This document shows positions 51,059 through 62,561 of a stretch of 64,000 nucleotides of DNA, piece by piece. The DNA is from Lumbricus terrestris (Eukaryota > Annelida > Clitellata > Crassiclitellata > Lumbricidae). The notes beneath the pieces were generated by a model. The model was not told where the DNA came from, ran no database searches, and saw nothing but the letters and a program-made list of their open reading frames with translations. Every line of letters starts with the position of its first letter. Position 1 is the first letter of the stretch. The translations under genes were made by a program, and so were the position numbers. Location of the stretch: NCBI GenBank assembly GCA_949752735.1, contig OX457037.1, forward strand, positions 12,080,358-12,144,357, read 5' to 3'.

Positions 51059-53605
51059 GTCAGCTCAAGAAGTCTATTGAATAACTTTGGCTTGTTTGAC
51101 CATTTTTTACACTTGAACTTTAATACAGAGCATTAGTTTTTAATCTGCAGTATATAGTTAATTTATCTGTAAATTTGGTGTCCAGAATTTATCAGAATTG
51201 TCTGCTTAAGATTGCAGAATGAATTTTTTTGCATTATTCTTTGCTTAGTTGAGTCTCTTGACCTGATTATTTAGTTTGTAATTTATTTTATTTTAGGGCC
51301 ATTTTCGGTTTCAATTAGATTAGTTTTTCTATCTTTGGATTGAGTTTATTAAGTTTTTTAATTTCTAATTGTAATACTAAAACTTTTTGAAGTGAAACAT
51401 TTGATGAAATCAATCTATATAAGAAGAATTTAATAAATATCAAAATGTGTCTTTTAATTTTTACGGTGTGTGCATCTCTTCATGATTCTTGATTATTCAT
51501 GACTTTTCAGGAACAGTTCATCAGCTAAACAGACATTTGTTGCTGGAAAAGCTAAAAGAATATTTAATATTATTTCAAGATTCACCTCTCTTCATTAATC
51601 ATATGGCTGCGCCTTTGTTTGTAAAATACAAATCGTCTTTTCAGAATTGTTATCATTAGAGATTATGCATGAAAGAATTTTCCGTTTTGTGTGTATATGA
51701 GGGCAAAATTTGGTTAAAAACAAATTGACTTTCTTGATCGAATCTGTTGATGAAAAAAAATGTAAAAAATTATTAACTTTATCGACAAAATAAAATCAAC
51801 GATCGTTTTCCCACGCACAGGTCGAAGTCTGCTGCAGCGTGATGGAGGCGTACACCAACGCACACGCCAACCAGATGACCTCCGACCTCGTCCTCATCCA
51901 CACGCTCCGATTCCTCTGCCAGACGATGCACGACTCCGTCAACGCCCTCAGCCTTGACGACGAAGTGCGCGCCCTCGGCAACCTCATCAATTCCTTCATC
52001 GGAAGCGTCTCGTACGGACGCGACCTCGAACAGCAACTGAATTTCTTTGTAGATTGCCGCGCCACATTCAACAACATCGACCCTGTTCTCGTCTTTCTCG
52101 TTCACATGGTGAACGGTCTCGCCATGCAGACAAAGAGGATTGTGGGAAGTGGAGGACATACGAGGAAGACGGCCGCGTTCGTGAGGGCGTGTGCCGCGTA
52201 TGCGTTCATCACGATACCGTCGCTCAATGGCATCTTCCATCGGCTGAGTCTCTACCTCGTGTCGGGACAGGTGGCGCTTGCTAATCAGTGCTTGTCGCAG
52301 GCGGATGCGTTCTTCAAAGCTGCTATCCTGCTGATCAAAGAGGTGCCAAGGTAGGAATCTCGGGAGGGGGTTTTGTGTGTGTGGTTGTACACAAAATGGA
52401 ATGTTTTAAATGAATTTTTCAGCTGTAAACGCAATTTTGTGCAGCTAGAAATTAACCAAAACATTTTCTGGCTATGCTACCGAGCTGATGTTTATGATGC
52501 AAAAATGTAGCTGGTTATCCTAGCAGGCTCTTATTTTCCCAACTGACATTTTTCTTTGAATCTTCTCTATTCTTGTCTCGTTTTTAATTTGCGTTGTTCT
52601 GCTTCTTGGTTTAACCTACGTTGTTGCCATTTCTAAAGGTACATTAATATTATTAACATTTCTAAGGGTACATTAATATTATTAACATTTCTAAGGGTAC
52701 ATTAATATTATTAACATTTCTAAAGGTACATTAATATTATTAACATTTCTAAAGGTACATTAATATTATTAACATTTCTAAAGGTACATTAATATTATTA
52801 ACATTTCTAAGGGTACATTAATATTATTAACATTTCTAAAGGTACATTAATATTATTAACATTTCTAAGGGTACATTAATATTATTAACCTTTCTAAAGG
52901 TACATTAATATTATTAACATTTCTAAAGGTACATTAATATTATTAACATTTCTAAGGGTACATTAATATTATTAACCTTTCTAAAGGTACATTGACATCG
53001 ATGGCAAAGTTCGCTCAACCGAACCGATGCTCGTCGACTTCCTTAACAACTTCATCTCCACTCTGCTCGTCGTTCCAGATAGTCCGGACCAGGGTGTCCT
53101 CTACCTGACCCGTGGCCTGATCAACACCATCCAGGAATATCCTTGGGACACACATGCCGACAGCAAGGCTCTCATCTTTACCAGCATGCTTGTGGGTCTG
53201 TCATCAATGGCGCAGGAATATCTTCCGTACCACATCGACCACGTCGAATCGAATGACACACTGTACGGTTGCGATCCGAAATTCCTCGCCGAGATTTCCG
53301 AAGTCTGCTCGACGCTTGTTCGTGAGATTTTTGCCCAAGTTAAGGCGCTGGACCAGCCAGAGACGCAAAAGCGACAGGCCGGTCTGTGTCTTGACATCTT
53401 CCAACGTGTGGTCGGACATGCGGACTTGAGCGACGAAACGATGCTGTCACTGGCCGTGAAACTCTGGTCCATTGTGATCCGAACAAGTCAGTTGGACAGC
53501 AAGTTGATTCGACGAAATGTAGATTATGTCAGGTCGAAAGGTCAGCGAAACAACGGAAAAGCGTTCCTTGAGCTGGCCAAACGGATGTCGCCCTCCCAAA
53601 CGTAA
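49322..53605 (+). CDS. VPS35L: VPS35L, Retriever complex subunit (three coding exons)
   Basis: Scaffold subunit of Retriever (VPS35L-VPS29-VPS26C), which with the CCC and WASH complexes returns SNX17-selected cargo such as integrins from endosomes to the cell surface. Coding exons 49322-51058, 51821-52350 and 52987-53605 give 961 aa; the human protein is about 963 aa. The start [13 protein letters not shown] aligns with the human MAVFPWHSRNRNY; a slightly earlier in-frame ATG at 49298 is not favoured. Recognisable blocks: three DPLS motifs near residues 52-80, [115 protein letters not shown] and [20 protein letters not shown]. The fold is an alpha-solenoid related to VPS35. It ends AKRMSPSQT. 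Lies head to head with SCRIB. Confidence 0.97.
51821..52350 (+). CDS. VPS35L: VPS35L coding exon 2
   Basis: Acceptor CACAG, then [18 protein letters not shown], continuing [20 protein letters not shown] to IKEVP, with split codon AG at donor GTAGGA (phase 2). Matches the human [17 protein letters not shown] region. It joins exon 1 in phase 0. Confidence 0.95.
52628..52986 (+). repeat. 29-bp minisatellite embedding the VPS35L exon 3 splice acceptor
   Basis: Twelve complete 29-bp units (52628 + 29n) plus a thirteenth whose first 11 bases are the genuine intron end. Each unit is CATTTCTAAAG (or CTAAGGG variant) followed by GTACATTAATATTATTAA. Unit starts are CAT, except units 10 and 13, which start CCT. 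The unit carries a TTAAC branch-like motif, a short pyrimidine stretch, AAG and the first seven exon bases GTACATT, so it was generated by amplification across the 3' splice junction. Confidence 0.97.
52987..53605 (+). CDS. VPS35L: VPS35L coding exon 3 (terminal)
   Basis: The acceptor TTTCTAAAG is followed by G completing Arg, then [19 protein letters not shown], aligning with human MINIDGKMRPSESFLLEFL. Ends at TAA 53603-53605. The acceptor is the last copy of a 29-bp tandem repeat filling the 3' half of the preceding intron. Confidence 0.95.
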
Positions 53606-53769
53606 TCGTTCGTAGACCAATGAAATTGATGCGAGCACAAAAACAAGGTCATGTCACGATCTGAGCTAAATGGACGAAGGACCGCGTCCTGGCGCATAAG
53701 CAACACCACGAACCTAGTGTCATGTTAATCAAAGCTACCGTATTTAGGCAGAAGTATTTATGATTAATT

Positions 53770-53826
53770 GTAGCCTGAGGTGCACATATTGTAGCCTGAA
53801 GTGCACAAATTGTAGCCTGAAGTGCA
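53770..53826. repeat. Short tandem repeat in the VPS35L 3' region
   Basis: Three copies of TTGTAGCCTGAAGTGCACA (about 19 bp), within the likely 3' UTR. Confidence 0.85.
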
Positions 53827-54097
53827 CAGATATTCTATTTTGAACTCGGCTTGCATCAGACACGTGCATTTGTATCTATTGCTTAGATACTTATAAACGG
53901 CATAGTAGTTAAGACATGGTGAACTACCTCTAAGGGTTATATTACCAAAGTGGCTTGCTAGCACTGCTGATCTGAAAGCAGTTTTGTGCTGGTGTTAAAT
54001 TGAATCTTGCGACTAGCCAGGGAGTATAGTTCTGTAGCATTGTAAGATGTAAACTAAGCAGCAAAACAATCGTGACGTGTATTTGTTATCATATGCA

Positions 54098-54103
54098 AAT
54101 AAA
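54098..54103 (+). terminator. Candidate VPS35L polyadenylation signal
   Basis: AATAAA about 490 nt after the VPS35L stop codon on the coding strand. Position and orientation fit a 3' UTR end; no cleavage site was verified. Confidence 0.45.
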
Positions 54104-57027
54104 TACTGCTTAATCATTTATGGAAAGAGTAGCGTAAAGGTGACATACATTCTCCTCCTCTCCCCTCAGGAAGTTTCACATTACCTGTTGTGCCTCGGCA
54201 GTCTAGGTTATGATACCTGGCTGTAATTTAGCACTTAGGTGATTGCTGAGAAAAATGATATGGAGAGAAAGCCCCATTACCATCTGTTCCTGTACCTTTT
54301 CCTGTGATCAGTACTACAAACAATCTTAGAAAAAATTGCATTGACATTATATTTATCTGATTAGCTGTTGAAATGGTATTTTTGATGATCGCTTCAAAAT
54401 TTCCTTTTTACTCTAAGAACCAAAGAAAAAATGTCCTAGCCTAGAATTTTGCAGAAACGGAGAACTTTTAGTCCACTTCATTTCTTTCCTTGTGCGCTAA
54501 GTTGCGGTATGTCAACTTAATTTCGAACAAACGAAATATGTACCTGGCTATCTAACCGTATTAAACGATGCACAAGTGATAAATTTTCTTGCACTTGCCA
54601 AAGCAACTGACAAACTTCTTAATGAGTTTGGCACAACTGTTGTTAGGTGCTGTATGAAGTGTTCAATGGATATTTTCTGAAAATGTTTCCCATTGGGTGG
54701 GAGGAGTGTTTCTTCTTGGGCAAGTAACAAGAGTTGACCCTAGTACCGATGATACGAGAATATTGGTAAAACTAACAAAGTTCTTGAAAATAAATGTCTG
54801 GTTGACGACGTTTTAATATCTTCTACATTTCTTTGGTAAATGCATAAAATCATTATAAATTAAGCACATAATATTTAAGCATGACATAGAATGATTTTAG
54901 TGAACAACACATAAGCAGTCCACATTTAACATGTTAGATTGGTTGATTATTTGAAGACTACTTTTAACACTGTGCATGTTTGATCTTGCTGTTAAAAGAG
55001 AAACTGTAAGGACTGTAAGAGTTCTTCAAGCACAACTGCTTTATGCTAACAACTGTTAATAATAATCATCTTCATTTAATTTCAAACTGATCACAAGTTA
55101 TTACAGGAGTTGAATTTAACCACATGGCAACCATGCAAGGCACCCATCACGTCCTACTGCTAGATGTCTAACCTTCCATCTGCCGAATGGAAGGTTAAGT
55201 GGATTTTTTGGGAGGATATCAGGAAGTGATCTGGCATATGTGCATTCTTCACGCCAAAGTGTTTACCATCACCCCAAACCCCTCCTCCTTCAAGCTTCAT
55301 CAAGAAATTATATTTACAGAAACTTTGCACAAATGACTGCCAGCTAAATATATTCAACTTCTATCATTTACCATAACATTATGAATCTGCCCTAAACAAA
55401 ACTGACAAATATCAATATTTGAAGAAACATTTTCTTACATCACCACGATATCTACATACATGGAAAATACCTACAATGATCTAAAAACACAACAATGGTT
55501 GCACATGATGTAAAACGTGCATAAAATCGGGCTAGACACGATTTACTATAACGTTGAAGTTGAGCAAATCTACATATTTTTCTCTTCCTTTTTTTCTACT
55601 AAGTTGCAAGTAAAATTTTACAGTTTAACAGATTTTTTACTTCACGAGAACATGTCAACTGATTTATTAGCTCGACAAACAGGCATGTTGTGAATCAAAA
55701 CAGAAGAGCCAAGTGCATTGAATCAATGGGAGTTTTTTTTAGAACATTATGAAGCGAACAAATGCAAAATAATCTCATAAGATTGTTGACAGTGATGGTT
55801 CCATGCTAGATAAATCTAGGTATGAGAGAAACAAGCACTTGTGTATAAGACAGCAATGGCCACATCAATGTAGAGCTGTAGACGCAATACCACCATCCCA
55901 CTCACAATAAAAGATTCAAAACCACAGTAGATACAAGAAATGTTTATGTTTCGAACCCAATACTCTAGCTGGAATTTCAACATAAAATTATGTCACCAGA
56001 TCAACCATATTTATCTGCATCTCACTTAACATTCATGTCATCAAGAGAAAAATCTACAGCATATGGAGCTCTAACACATCACTGGTCCCAACATCCGTAA
56101 TATATTACACTCAAATATTACCGTACACTACAAAGTACTGCTAAATATTCAATAATAATATATTTGCGATTAATTTTTTTTGGCTTCAAACTGACCACCA
56201 CATTAATGGATGATAGACTAATATTGCAGAAGTCAAATTTAACTGCCTGGCAGCCATGCAAGGCATCCATCACATTTTACCACCTCCATCTAATGGAGTC
56301 AACCGTGGAAGGATGGCAGGCACTGATCCCAAATCCATGCGCTCTTCCTGCCAAAGAATTACTGTTACCCTAAACTCCTCTAGTATATATGTGTGTGTGT
56401 GCGCGTGTGTGAACATTGAACCAGTTGCAAACTTTGACAATTACCCGTACTGAACAAAATAGACTGTAAAACGTTAAATTGTAAAAGCATTAACTGTCCT
56501 TTATATTAAATAACAATGCTGGACAATGTTTATTGTTCTAACTGCATCGAATTACTAGCACAAGACAATTACAGCCATTGTCAGTGTTAAAACTTGTATT
56601 AACTTTTATTAATAACAATATCTAAAAACTTGTAACAACTGGCACCATAGCATAAATGATATTGAAACCTCCTGATGTTTCATCCATTGCAAGATTAATG
56701 TTCCCTAATTCACATTGATACCAGTGGATATATGTTGCACGACTATTTTTGCTGCCATCTTATTGCTTTCAAGATAAATAATTAAGCGGGACTCATGGCC
56801 CTTTTGGGTTTCCATTTGTATCTCAAGAAGTTGTACCATATCTTTTTTAGCAATGTCAAATTCAATGTTACTGGATCAATAAATAATCGAATGATTGATG
56901 CCAAGACTTCTACAAATGCCATAATCAGAACAAAAACAAGGGATACGAAGTTGCCGTAAACTAATCTCTTGAAGAAATCCAGTTGCAATTCGTTGAATTG
57001 AGAAACTTGACAATAAACTTCTGTGGA
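54104..57027. other. Intergenic region after VPS35L
   Basis: AT-rich, no gene recognised on either strand. Contains a TGTGTGTGTGCGCGTGTGTG-type microsatellite near 56390-56410. Confidence 0.6.
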
Positions 57028-57350
57028 TCAATCAATATTTATATAGCGCCCCTTAAAAACAGCCACTCATAGGCGCTCCCGGCCAAGATCAAGTGAAAAA
57101 ACAGCCTTAAACAGTTTGTGAAACTGAGAACAGTTTGGGGATGTTGCATAGTCAAGGGAAGTCCATTCCACGTTGTTGGACCAACCACAGAGAAGGAACG
57201 GCTCTGCATTGTTGCAGAGCGATTGAAAGGAACCATCAAGTCACCATGGACAGCAGAGTGCAATGTGTGGCAGCCTATGCAAAGGAAATGGGAGGCAAGG
57301 CTCACACAAATAAGAGTGTGCCCTGCCTGATAAGCATCGCCACAAAAATG
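57028..57350 (-). mobile_element. LINE 3' end
   Basis: The minus frame RSFSVVGPTTWNGLPLTMQ, then LSFTNCLRLFFHLIL, is the same C-terminal block; the tail GGGGCGCTATATAAATATT lies at the left edge. Between VPS35L and the small membrane protein gene. Confidence 0.8.
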
Positions 57351-57381
57351 CAATCCTGAATGATTACAATATGAATTGGTT

Positions 57382-57424
57382 TTAGTATTTTCAGATCTGT
57401 AACAGTTTTATAGACTTGCAATTG
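57382..57424 (+). repeat. 43-bp dispersed repeat, copy 1
   Basis: TTAGTATTTTCAGATCTGTA and onward matches 63708-63750 with one mismatch (G/A). It directly follows a LINE 3' end here. Confidence 0.85.
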
Positions 57425-57702
57425 ATAATAACAGTAAACAACTTGCAAATTGCATAGAACTGCGCTCAGCAATACTGCAACATTCTGGACTAGCCATCAA
57501 CCATACAAAGAACCACTTCAGAACATGATTGCATTACTTATAATCAAAGTCCTTAATTAAAATGTATGATTCCATCCTCAGTACATCAGAATTTGCACGT
57601 AAAAATTCCACAATAAAAAGAAATTCCAAAATACATACAACGCGGCTTGCATGTGAGCTGATAACTGGGTCTTAGGCTCCCAGAAAATTCGAAGCAGACA
57701 AG

Positions 57703-57825
57703 AATTATTCTCATCAATCCAACTTCTATTTAAGCAACAATGGCTTCCATAATTATTTTCATCAATCCAACTTATACTTAAGCATAAATATTTTCATCAA
57801 TCCAACTTCTATTTAAGGGAAAATA
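57703..57825. repeat. Three-copy tandem repeat
   Basis: ATTTTCATCAATCCAACTT, TATTTAAG-type units, three times with variable spacers, between VPS35L and the small membrane protein gene. Confidence 0.8.
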
Positions 57826-58113
57826 ATTCTTCCATACACTCCAAATTGCTCGGGCAACAGTTCTTCATATCCGACGTTACTTTGAAACACCACATAAAAA
57901 AATCTCTTAGACGACACTTCACATTTTGCTAGTACTTTTAAAGGTGTATAAAACCTGTTAGTGAATTCTTCGTAATTCCTAAGTTATTTTAAAAGTCACA
58001 TACACCATTCACATATAGTTTCAGCAGTCATCTTTCAAATTGAAAACACATTGAAAGAAAATCATTTCAAGCATTTCATCAATTTGGCATGTCAACGCTC
58101 CAGTTGACACACA

Positions 58114-59143
58114 TTATTTCGAGTCAACATTGTCGATGAACTTGAGATATTCCCTTCCTATGGCGTACAGAAGTATTCCCGAACTGAATCCAAAGAGAGT
58201 TCGCAGAAAGTCGCGCTCTGGCAGAAGCGTTTTGGTCGCAGCCCAGAAGAGAACGGTTCCAAAGTTGAAGAGAACAGCCCCAAAAACGCTGAAAATGATC
58301 CTCTGTGGAGATGTGGATCTTTCCATGTGGCGCCTCGTGTAGATGTAGAGACCGGTGCCAATGTGAGCGTTGAACCAGAGGCAGTTGGCCACGATTGGCT
58401 CGTAAGGAGAACAGAACCTGTAATGTGCACATAATGTAACGGATGTGACATCTGTAGCATTCAAACAACTTATCAGTTTATATTATTTTAATGTAATTCA
58501 TGGAATGTGTAGAGAATGTAAATATATATAACATGTATGCAATTCAAAGAATGTTTGTCCGATAATTTCATACTGCACAAGTGGTGAAATTTATCTAATG
58601 TGTATACATGCAAGCAGGGCTTTTTTAACGTGCAGTTCTACACAAAATGTGCAGTTCTAAATGGATTCGTGCAGTTGTAGAAGCACTTCCGTCACGTCCC
58701 GTGCAGTTAAAACTAGCAAAAATAGGTCATTTTCTCAGATTGGGAGTAATTTACCATAGAGGATGAGAAAGGAGAGAAGAGGTGTGCAGTTCTAAAAATT
58801 CCTTAAAAACAGCCCTGCATGCAAGGTAATAATTATTATGTAAATCGCTGCCAAACAACGCTAGTCTAAAGCAGACATCATCAGTTTCCCCAGGTACACA
58901 TGTATGCGTTCACAAAAGTCACATCAATGACACGATTATCTGCATAGGTCAAAATCAACCTCACGACGATCTGTTTAATCTTACAATATCAGGTATAACA
59001 CTGTCTCTAGTGTTACCACATGTCGCTTGCTTTTACCTGCGAAAAAGCCTCGGATTCATGAGGTTTGTTGAGAAGATCAGAGAGCTGGCGCCGCCCAACA
59101 AGGGCATGTGTATCGAACAGAAATTCTCGGCAAACGTCGACAT
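58114..59143 (-). CDS. Unrecognised small multi-pass membrane protein, two exons
   Basis: Exon 1 is 59037-59143 (ATG, MSTFAENFCSIHMPLLGG, donor GTAAAA) and exon 2 is 58114-58417 (acceptor ATTACAG, then FCSPYEPIVANCLWFNAHIG), split codon AG|G; together 136 aa with TAA at 58114-58116. I see two to four hydrophobic segments: residues around 12-30 (weak), 42-60, 72-92 (IIFSVFGAVLFNFGTVLFWA) and 103-122 (LFGFSSGILLYAIG). The loop TRRHMERSTSPQR is basic and the tail GREYLKFIDNVDSK polar. Coding potential is supported by clean splice sites, phase agreement, higher GC than the flanks and regular hydrophobic spacing. I do not recognise the family. It lies convergent with VPS35L, 4.5 kb from its stop. 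Confidence 0.75.
58615..58817. mobile_element. 203-bp hAT-type MITE with perfect 8-bp duplication
   Basis: Starts CAGGGCTTTTTTAACG and ends CCTTAAAAACAGCCCTG; flanked on both sides by CATGCAAG (58607-58614 and 58818-58825). The interior repeats GTGCAGTTCTA. It lies in the single intron of the unrecognised membrane protein gene. Confidence 0.88.
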
Positions 59144-59159
59144 GATTATGTCCTAAATG

Positions 59160-60617
59160 GCTAAATTCAATCTCCTTTCGGACAGTAATCTATTTATGAT
59201 GTTTCAAAGTGACAATAGATGCTTTGTTATCTGCAAGATCGATATATACAAACGAAAATGTCACCAGAACACCGGTAACAACTTGACATGCAAAATAAAC
59301 GGGATCCTATGCACGCAGGATTGGCTAATAACACCAAAAAGCAGATAAGTATGTAGGCTGCGTTCGATTATCAATGGTAACAATAATTATTATTCATGTC
59401 CTGAACTACTTTTTTCCGCTGGATCGACCTGTGCCCTTAGAAAGTGCGTATGAATACAGCCTAATTTACTATGAATTAAAATGTGATCAGGTCATTGTGC
59501 GCCGCGACTTTGGCCGGGTTTTCCCTTATGGCTAATTCTGATCAGTAAGCTTTGCTTTAATGGCAGCGGATTTAGTTTTACAATGTGCAGAATTCTTTTC
59601 TCAATCCAACTGTGCACAAATTAAGCAGTTTAAATGCTTTAATAATTAGCAATAAATAAATTTTGGAGAGCCCTATCATTGACTGAGCCCATGACCCTTA
59701 GCGCCACCTGACGAATACGAAATTACTATTATATAGCACGGCCGAAGTCTTGTAAACAAACCTAATCGCGCGATGTTTAAAATGATTTTACAGCCTATTC
59801 GAAAATAAATTTACGAGAACATCAATTCCTATAATTATATTGCAAATGACTACTTGAGCAAAAGTGATGTGAAAAGTGACGATTCAAGTGATTTTAATCA
59901 ATAATCTGAGGCCGATAAAAGCTATGTCTCGCGTAGGCTACACCCAGTTCTAAACGAAATGCCTATTTAAATCTGTGCCATTCCTTCAGTTTAATTTTCC
60001 AAGAAAAGCCTTTGACACCATTGGAAAGATCAGACAATTTTAAGTTTAGAACATATTACAAAATTATGATGAGAAATCTGTTGACTTTTGTGTTGTTCGT
60101 GTAATGGATGTAAATTTCAACTGGCGTAGGCTATTCTCCCTAAAACGATTTCTCAAAATGCTTAGACTCTAAATCTTTAAAAATTCATAAAATTTTCATT
60201 TCAAAAGATGCAAATATGCGGTTTTCACCAATTTCATAGAACTATATCTGTTCTATTTAAAACAAACTTAAACTCAATTGACATATAAGAAATTTCAACA
60301 GTTTCAGCAATATCTCGTTTTAATTTGGAAACGTCAGTGGTAACATTTCGCGGGTTGAGAATTATAAGGCTCTATGTCCATTTTTTGACATTTTTTTGTT
60401 TTTTGTAGCATGACGTAAATCTTGTTCAGGGCTATAATGTCCTGTGAGAATCTATTCACCATGAATATTAACGGAGATATTTAGAAAATTAAAAGGCTCT
60501 ATGTCTCATGTTTTCATCTTCTCAACCGACGACTTGTAAATCAACCACCTAATTATTCCTAATGTTTAAAAGCCAGATTTCTGGTTTTTTGGGTCGAATC
60601 TGGGTTAATTTTAGTGA
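59160..60617. other. Intergenic region before the 55-bp array
   Basis: AT-rich with no gene recognised. Phrases such as AGGCTCTATGTC recur near 60368 and 60490, a possible diverged internal duplication. Confidence 0.55.
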
Positions 60618-60633
60618 GTATTTCCACATGACT
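60618..60633 (+). repeat. 16-bp direct repeat, left flank of the 55-bp array
   Basis: GTATTTCCACATGACT, exactly repeated at 62539-62554 on the far side of the array. It could be a target-site duplication or part of a repeat unit split by the array. Confidence 0.85.
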
Positions 60634-60748
60634 GGTGCGGCAAAGATGAAAGCTAACAGGTATTCATCTTCAGTTGAAAGGTTTCTCAGCAAATCTAAGT
60701 TATTATTTTCTGTTCTTAAAAATTAATTTTAATAAAAAAAAATTTCAA

Positions 60749-62507
60749 CCGTTGCCCGTTGCGACATCGCCACTGGCCGACGCAGGTGCGTGCGCAAGGG
60801 CAACCGTTGCCCGTTGCGACATCGCCACTGGCCGACGCAGGTGCGTGCGCAAGGGCAACCGTTGCCCGTTGCGACATCGCCACTGGCCGACGCAGGTGCG
60901 TGCGCAAGGGCAACCGTTGCCCGTTGCGACATCGCCACTGGCCGACGCAGGTGCGTGCGCAAGGGCAACCGTTGCCCGTTGCGACATCGCCACTGGCCGA
61001 CGCAGGTGCGTGCGCAAGGGCAACCGTTGCCCGTTGCGACATCGCCACTGGCCGACGCAGGTGCGTGCGCAAGGGCAACCGTTGCCCGTTGCGACATCGC
61101 CACTGGCCGACGCAGGTGCGTGCGCAAGGGCAACCGTTGCCCGTTGCGACATCGCCACTGGCCGACGCAGGTGCGTGCGCAAGGGCAACCGTTGCCCGTT
61201 GCGACATCGCCACTGGCCGACGCAGGTGCGTGCGCAAGGGCAACCGTTGCCCGTTGCGACATCGCCACTGGCCGACGCAGGTGCGTGCGCAAGGGCAACC
61301 GTTGCCCGTTGCGACATCGCCACTGGCCGACGCAGGTGCGTGCGCAAGGGCAACCGTTGCCCGTTGCGACATCGCCACTGGCCGACGCAGGTGCGTGCGC
61401 AAGGGCAACCGTTGCCCGTTGCGACATCGCCACTGGCCGACGCAGGTGCGTGCGCAAGGGCAACGTTGCCCGTTGCGACATCGCCACTGGCCGACGCAGG
61501 TGCGTGCGCAAGGGCAACCGTTGCCCGTTGCGACATCGCCACTGGCCGACGCAGGTGCGTGCGCAAGGGCAACCGTTGCCCGTTGCGACATCGCCACTGG
61601 CCGACGCAGGTGCGTGCGCAAGGGCAACCGTTGCCCGTTGCGACATCGCCACTGGCCGACGCAGGTGCGTGCGCAAGGGCAACCGTTGCCCGTTGCGACA
61701 TCGCCACTGGCCGACGCAGGTGCGTGCGCAAGGGCAACCGTTGCCCGTTGCGACATCGCCACTGGCCGACGCAGGTGCGTGCGCAAGGGCAACCGTTGCC
61801 CGTTGCGACATCGCCACTGGCCGACGCAGGTGCGTGCGCAAGGGCAACCGTTGCCCGTTGCGACATCGCCACTGGCCGACGCAGGTGCGTGCGCAAGGGC
61901 AACCGTTGCCCGTTGCGACATCGCCACTGGCCGACGCAGGTGCGTGCGCAAGGGCAACCGTTGCCCGTTGCGACATCGCCACTGGCCGACGCAGGTGCGT
62001 GCGCAAGGGCAACCGTTGCCCGTTGCGACATCGCCACTGGCCGACGCAGGTGCGTGCGCAAGGGCAACCGTTGCCCGTTGCGACATCGCCACTGGCCGAC
62101 GCAGGTGCGTGCGCAAGGGCAACCGTTGCCCGTTGCGACATCGCCACTGGCCGACGCAGGTGCGTGCGCAAGGGCAACCGTTGCCCGTTGCGACATCGCC
62201 ACTGGCCGACGCAGGTGCGTGCGCAAGGGCAACCGTTGCCCGTTGCGACATCGCCACTGGCCGACGCAGGTGCGTGCGCAAGGGCAACCGTTGCCCGTTG
62301 CGACATCGCCACTGGCCGACGCAGGTGCGTGCGCAAGGGCAACCGTTGCCCGTTGCGACATCGCCACTGGCCGACGCAGGTGCGTGCGCAAGGGCAACCG
62401 TTGCCCGTTGCGACATCGCCACTGGCCGACGCAGGTGCGTGCGCAAGGGCAACCGTTGCCCGTTGCGACATCGCCACTGGCCGACGCAGGTGCGTGCGCA
62501 AGGGCAG
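60749..62507. repeat. 55-bp GC-rich minisatellite, 32 copies
   Basis: The unit begins CCGTTGCCCGTTGCGACATC and ends GTGCGTGCGCAAGGGCAA. All copies appear identical except a single C deletion at the junction of copies 13 and 14 (about 61463). GC is 38/55 and each unit holds eight CpG, about 256 in total, in a surrounding AT-rich sequence. Each unit junction contains the inverted repeat GGGCAAC-C-GTTGCCC. No stop codon occurs in any frame of either strand, and because 55 is not a multiple of 3 each frame reads all phases, giving roughly 550-600 codon ORFs in six frames. These look like artefacts of the repeat, not genes. Confidence 0.98.
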
Positions 62508-62538
62508 AAACTCACTCACTCACTCACTCACTCACTCC

Positions 62539-62554
62539 GTATTTCCACATGACT
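62539..62554 (+). repeat. 16-bp direct repeat, right flank of the 55-bp array
   Basis: Same 16 bases as 60618-60633, preceded by a run of ACTC tetranucleotides (62511-62537) that directly follows the last array copy. Confidence 0.85.
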
Positions 62555-62561
62555 AGTACGC

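Noticed and set aside
51779..52240. 153-codon minus-strand ORF opposite VPS35L exon 2
   Set aside because: Antisense shadow of a conserved coding exon, without recognisable protein features.
60749..62507. RFX X-box or CRISPR-like array reading of the 55-bp repeats
   Set aside because: The inverted repeat is GGCAAC then GTTGCC, the reverse order of an X-box. There are no variable spacers, so it is not a CRISPR array, and the host is an animal.
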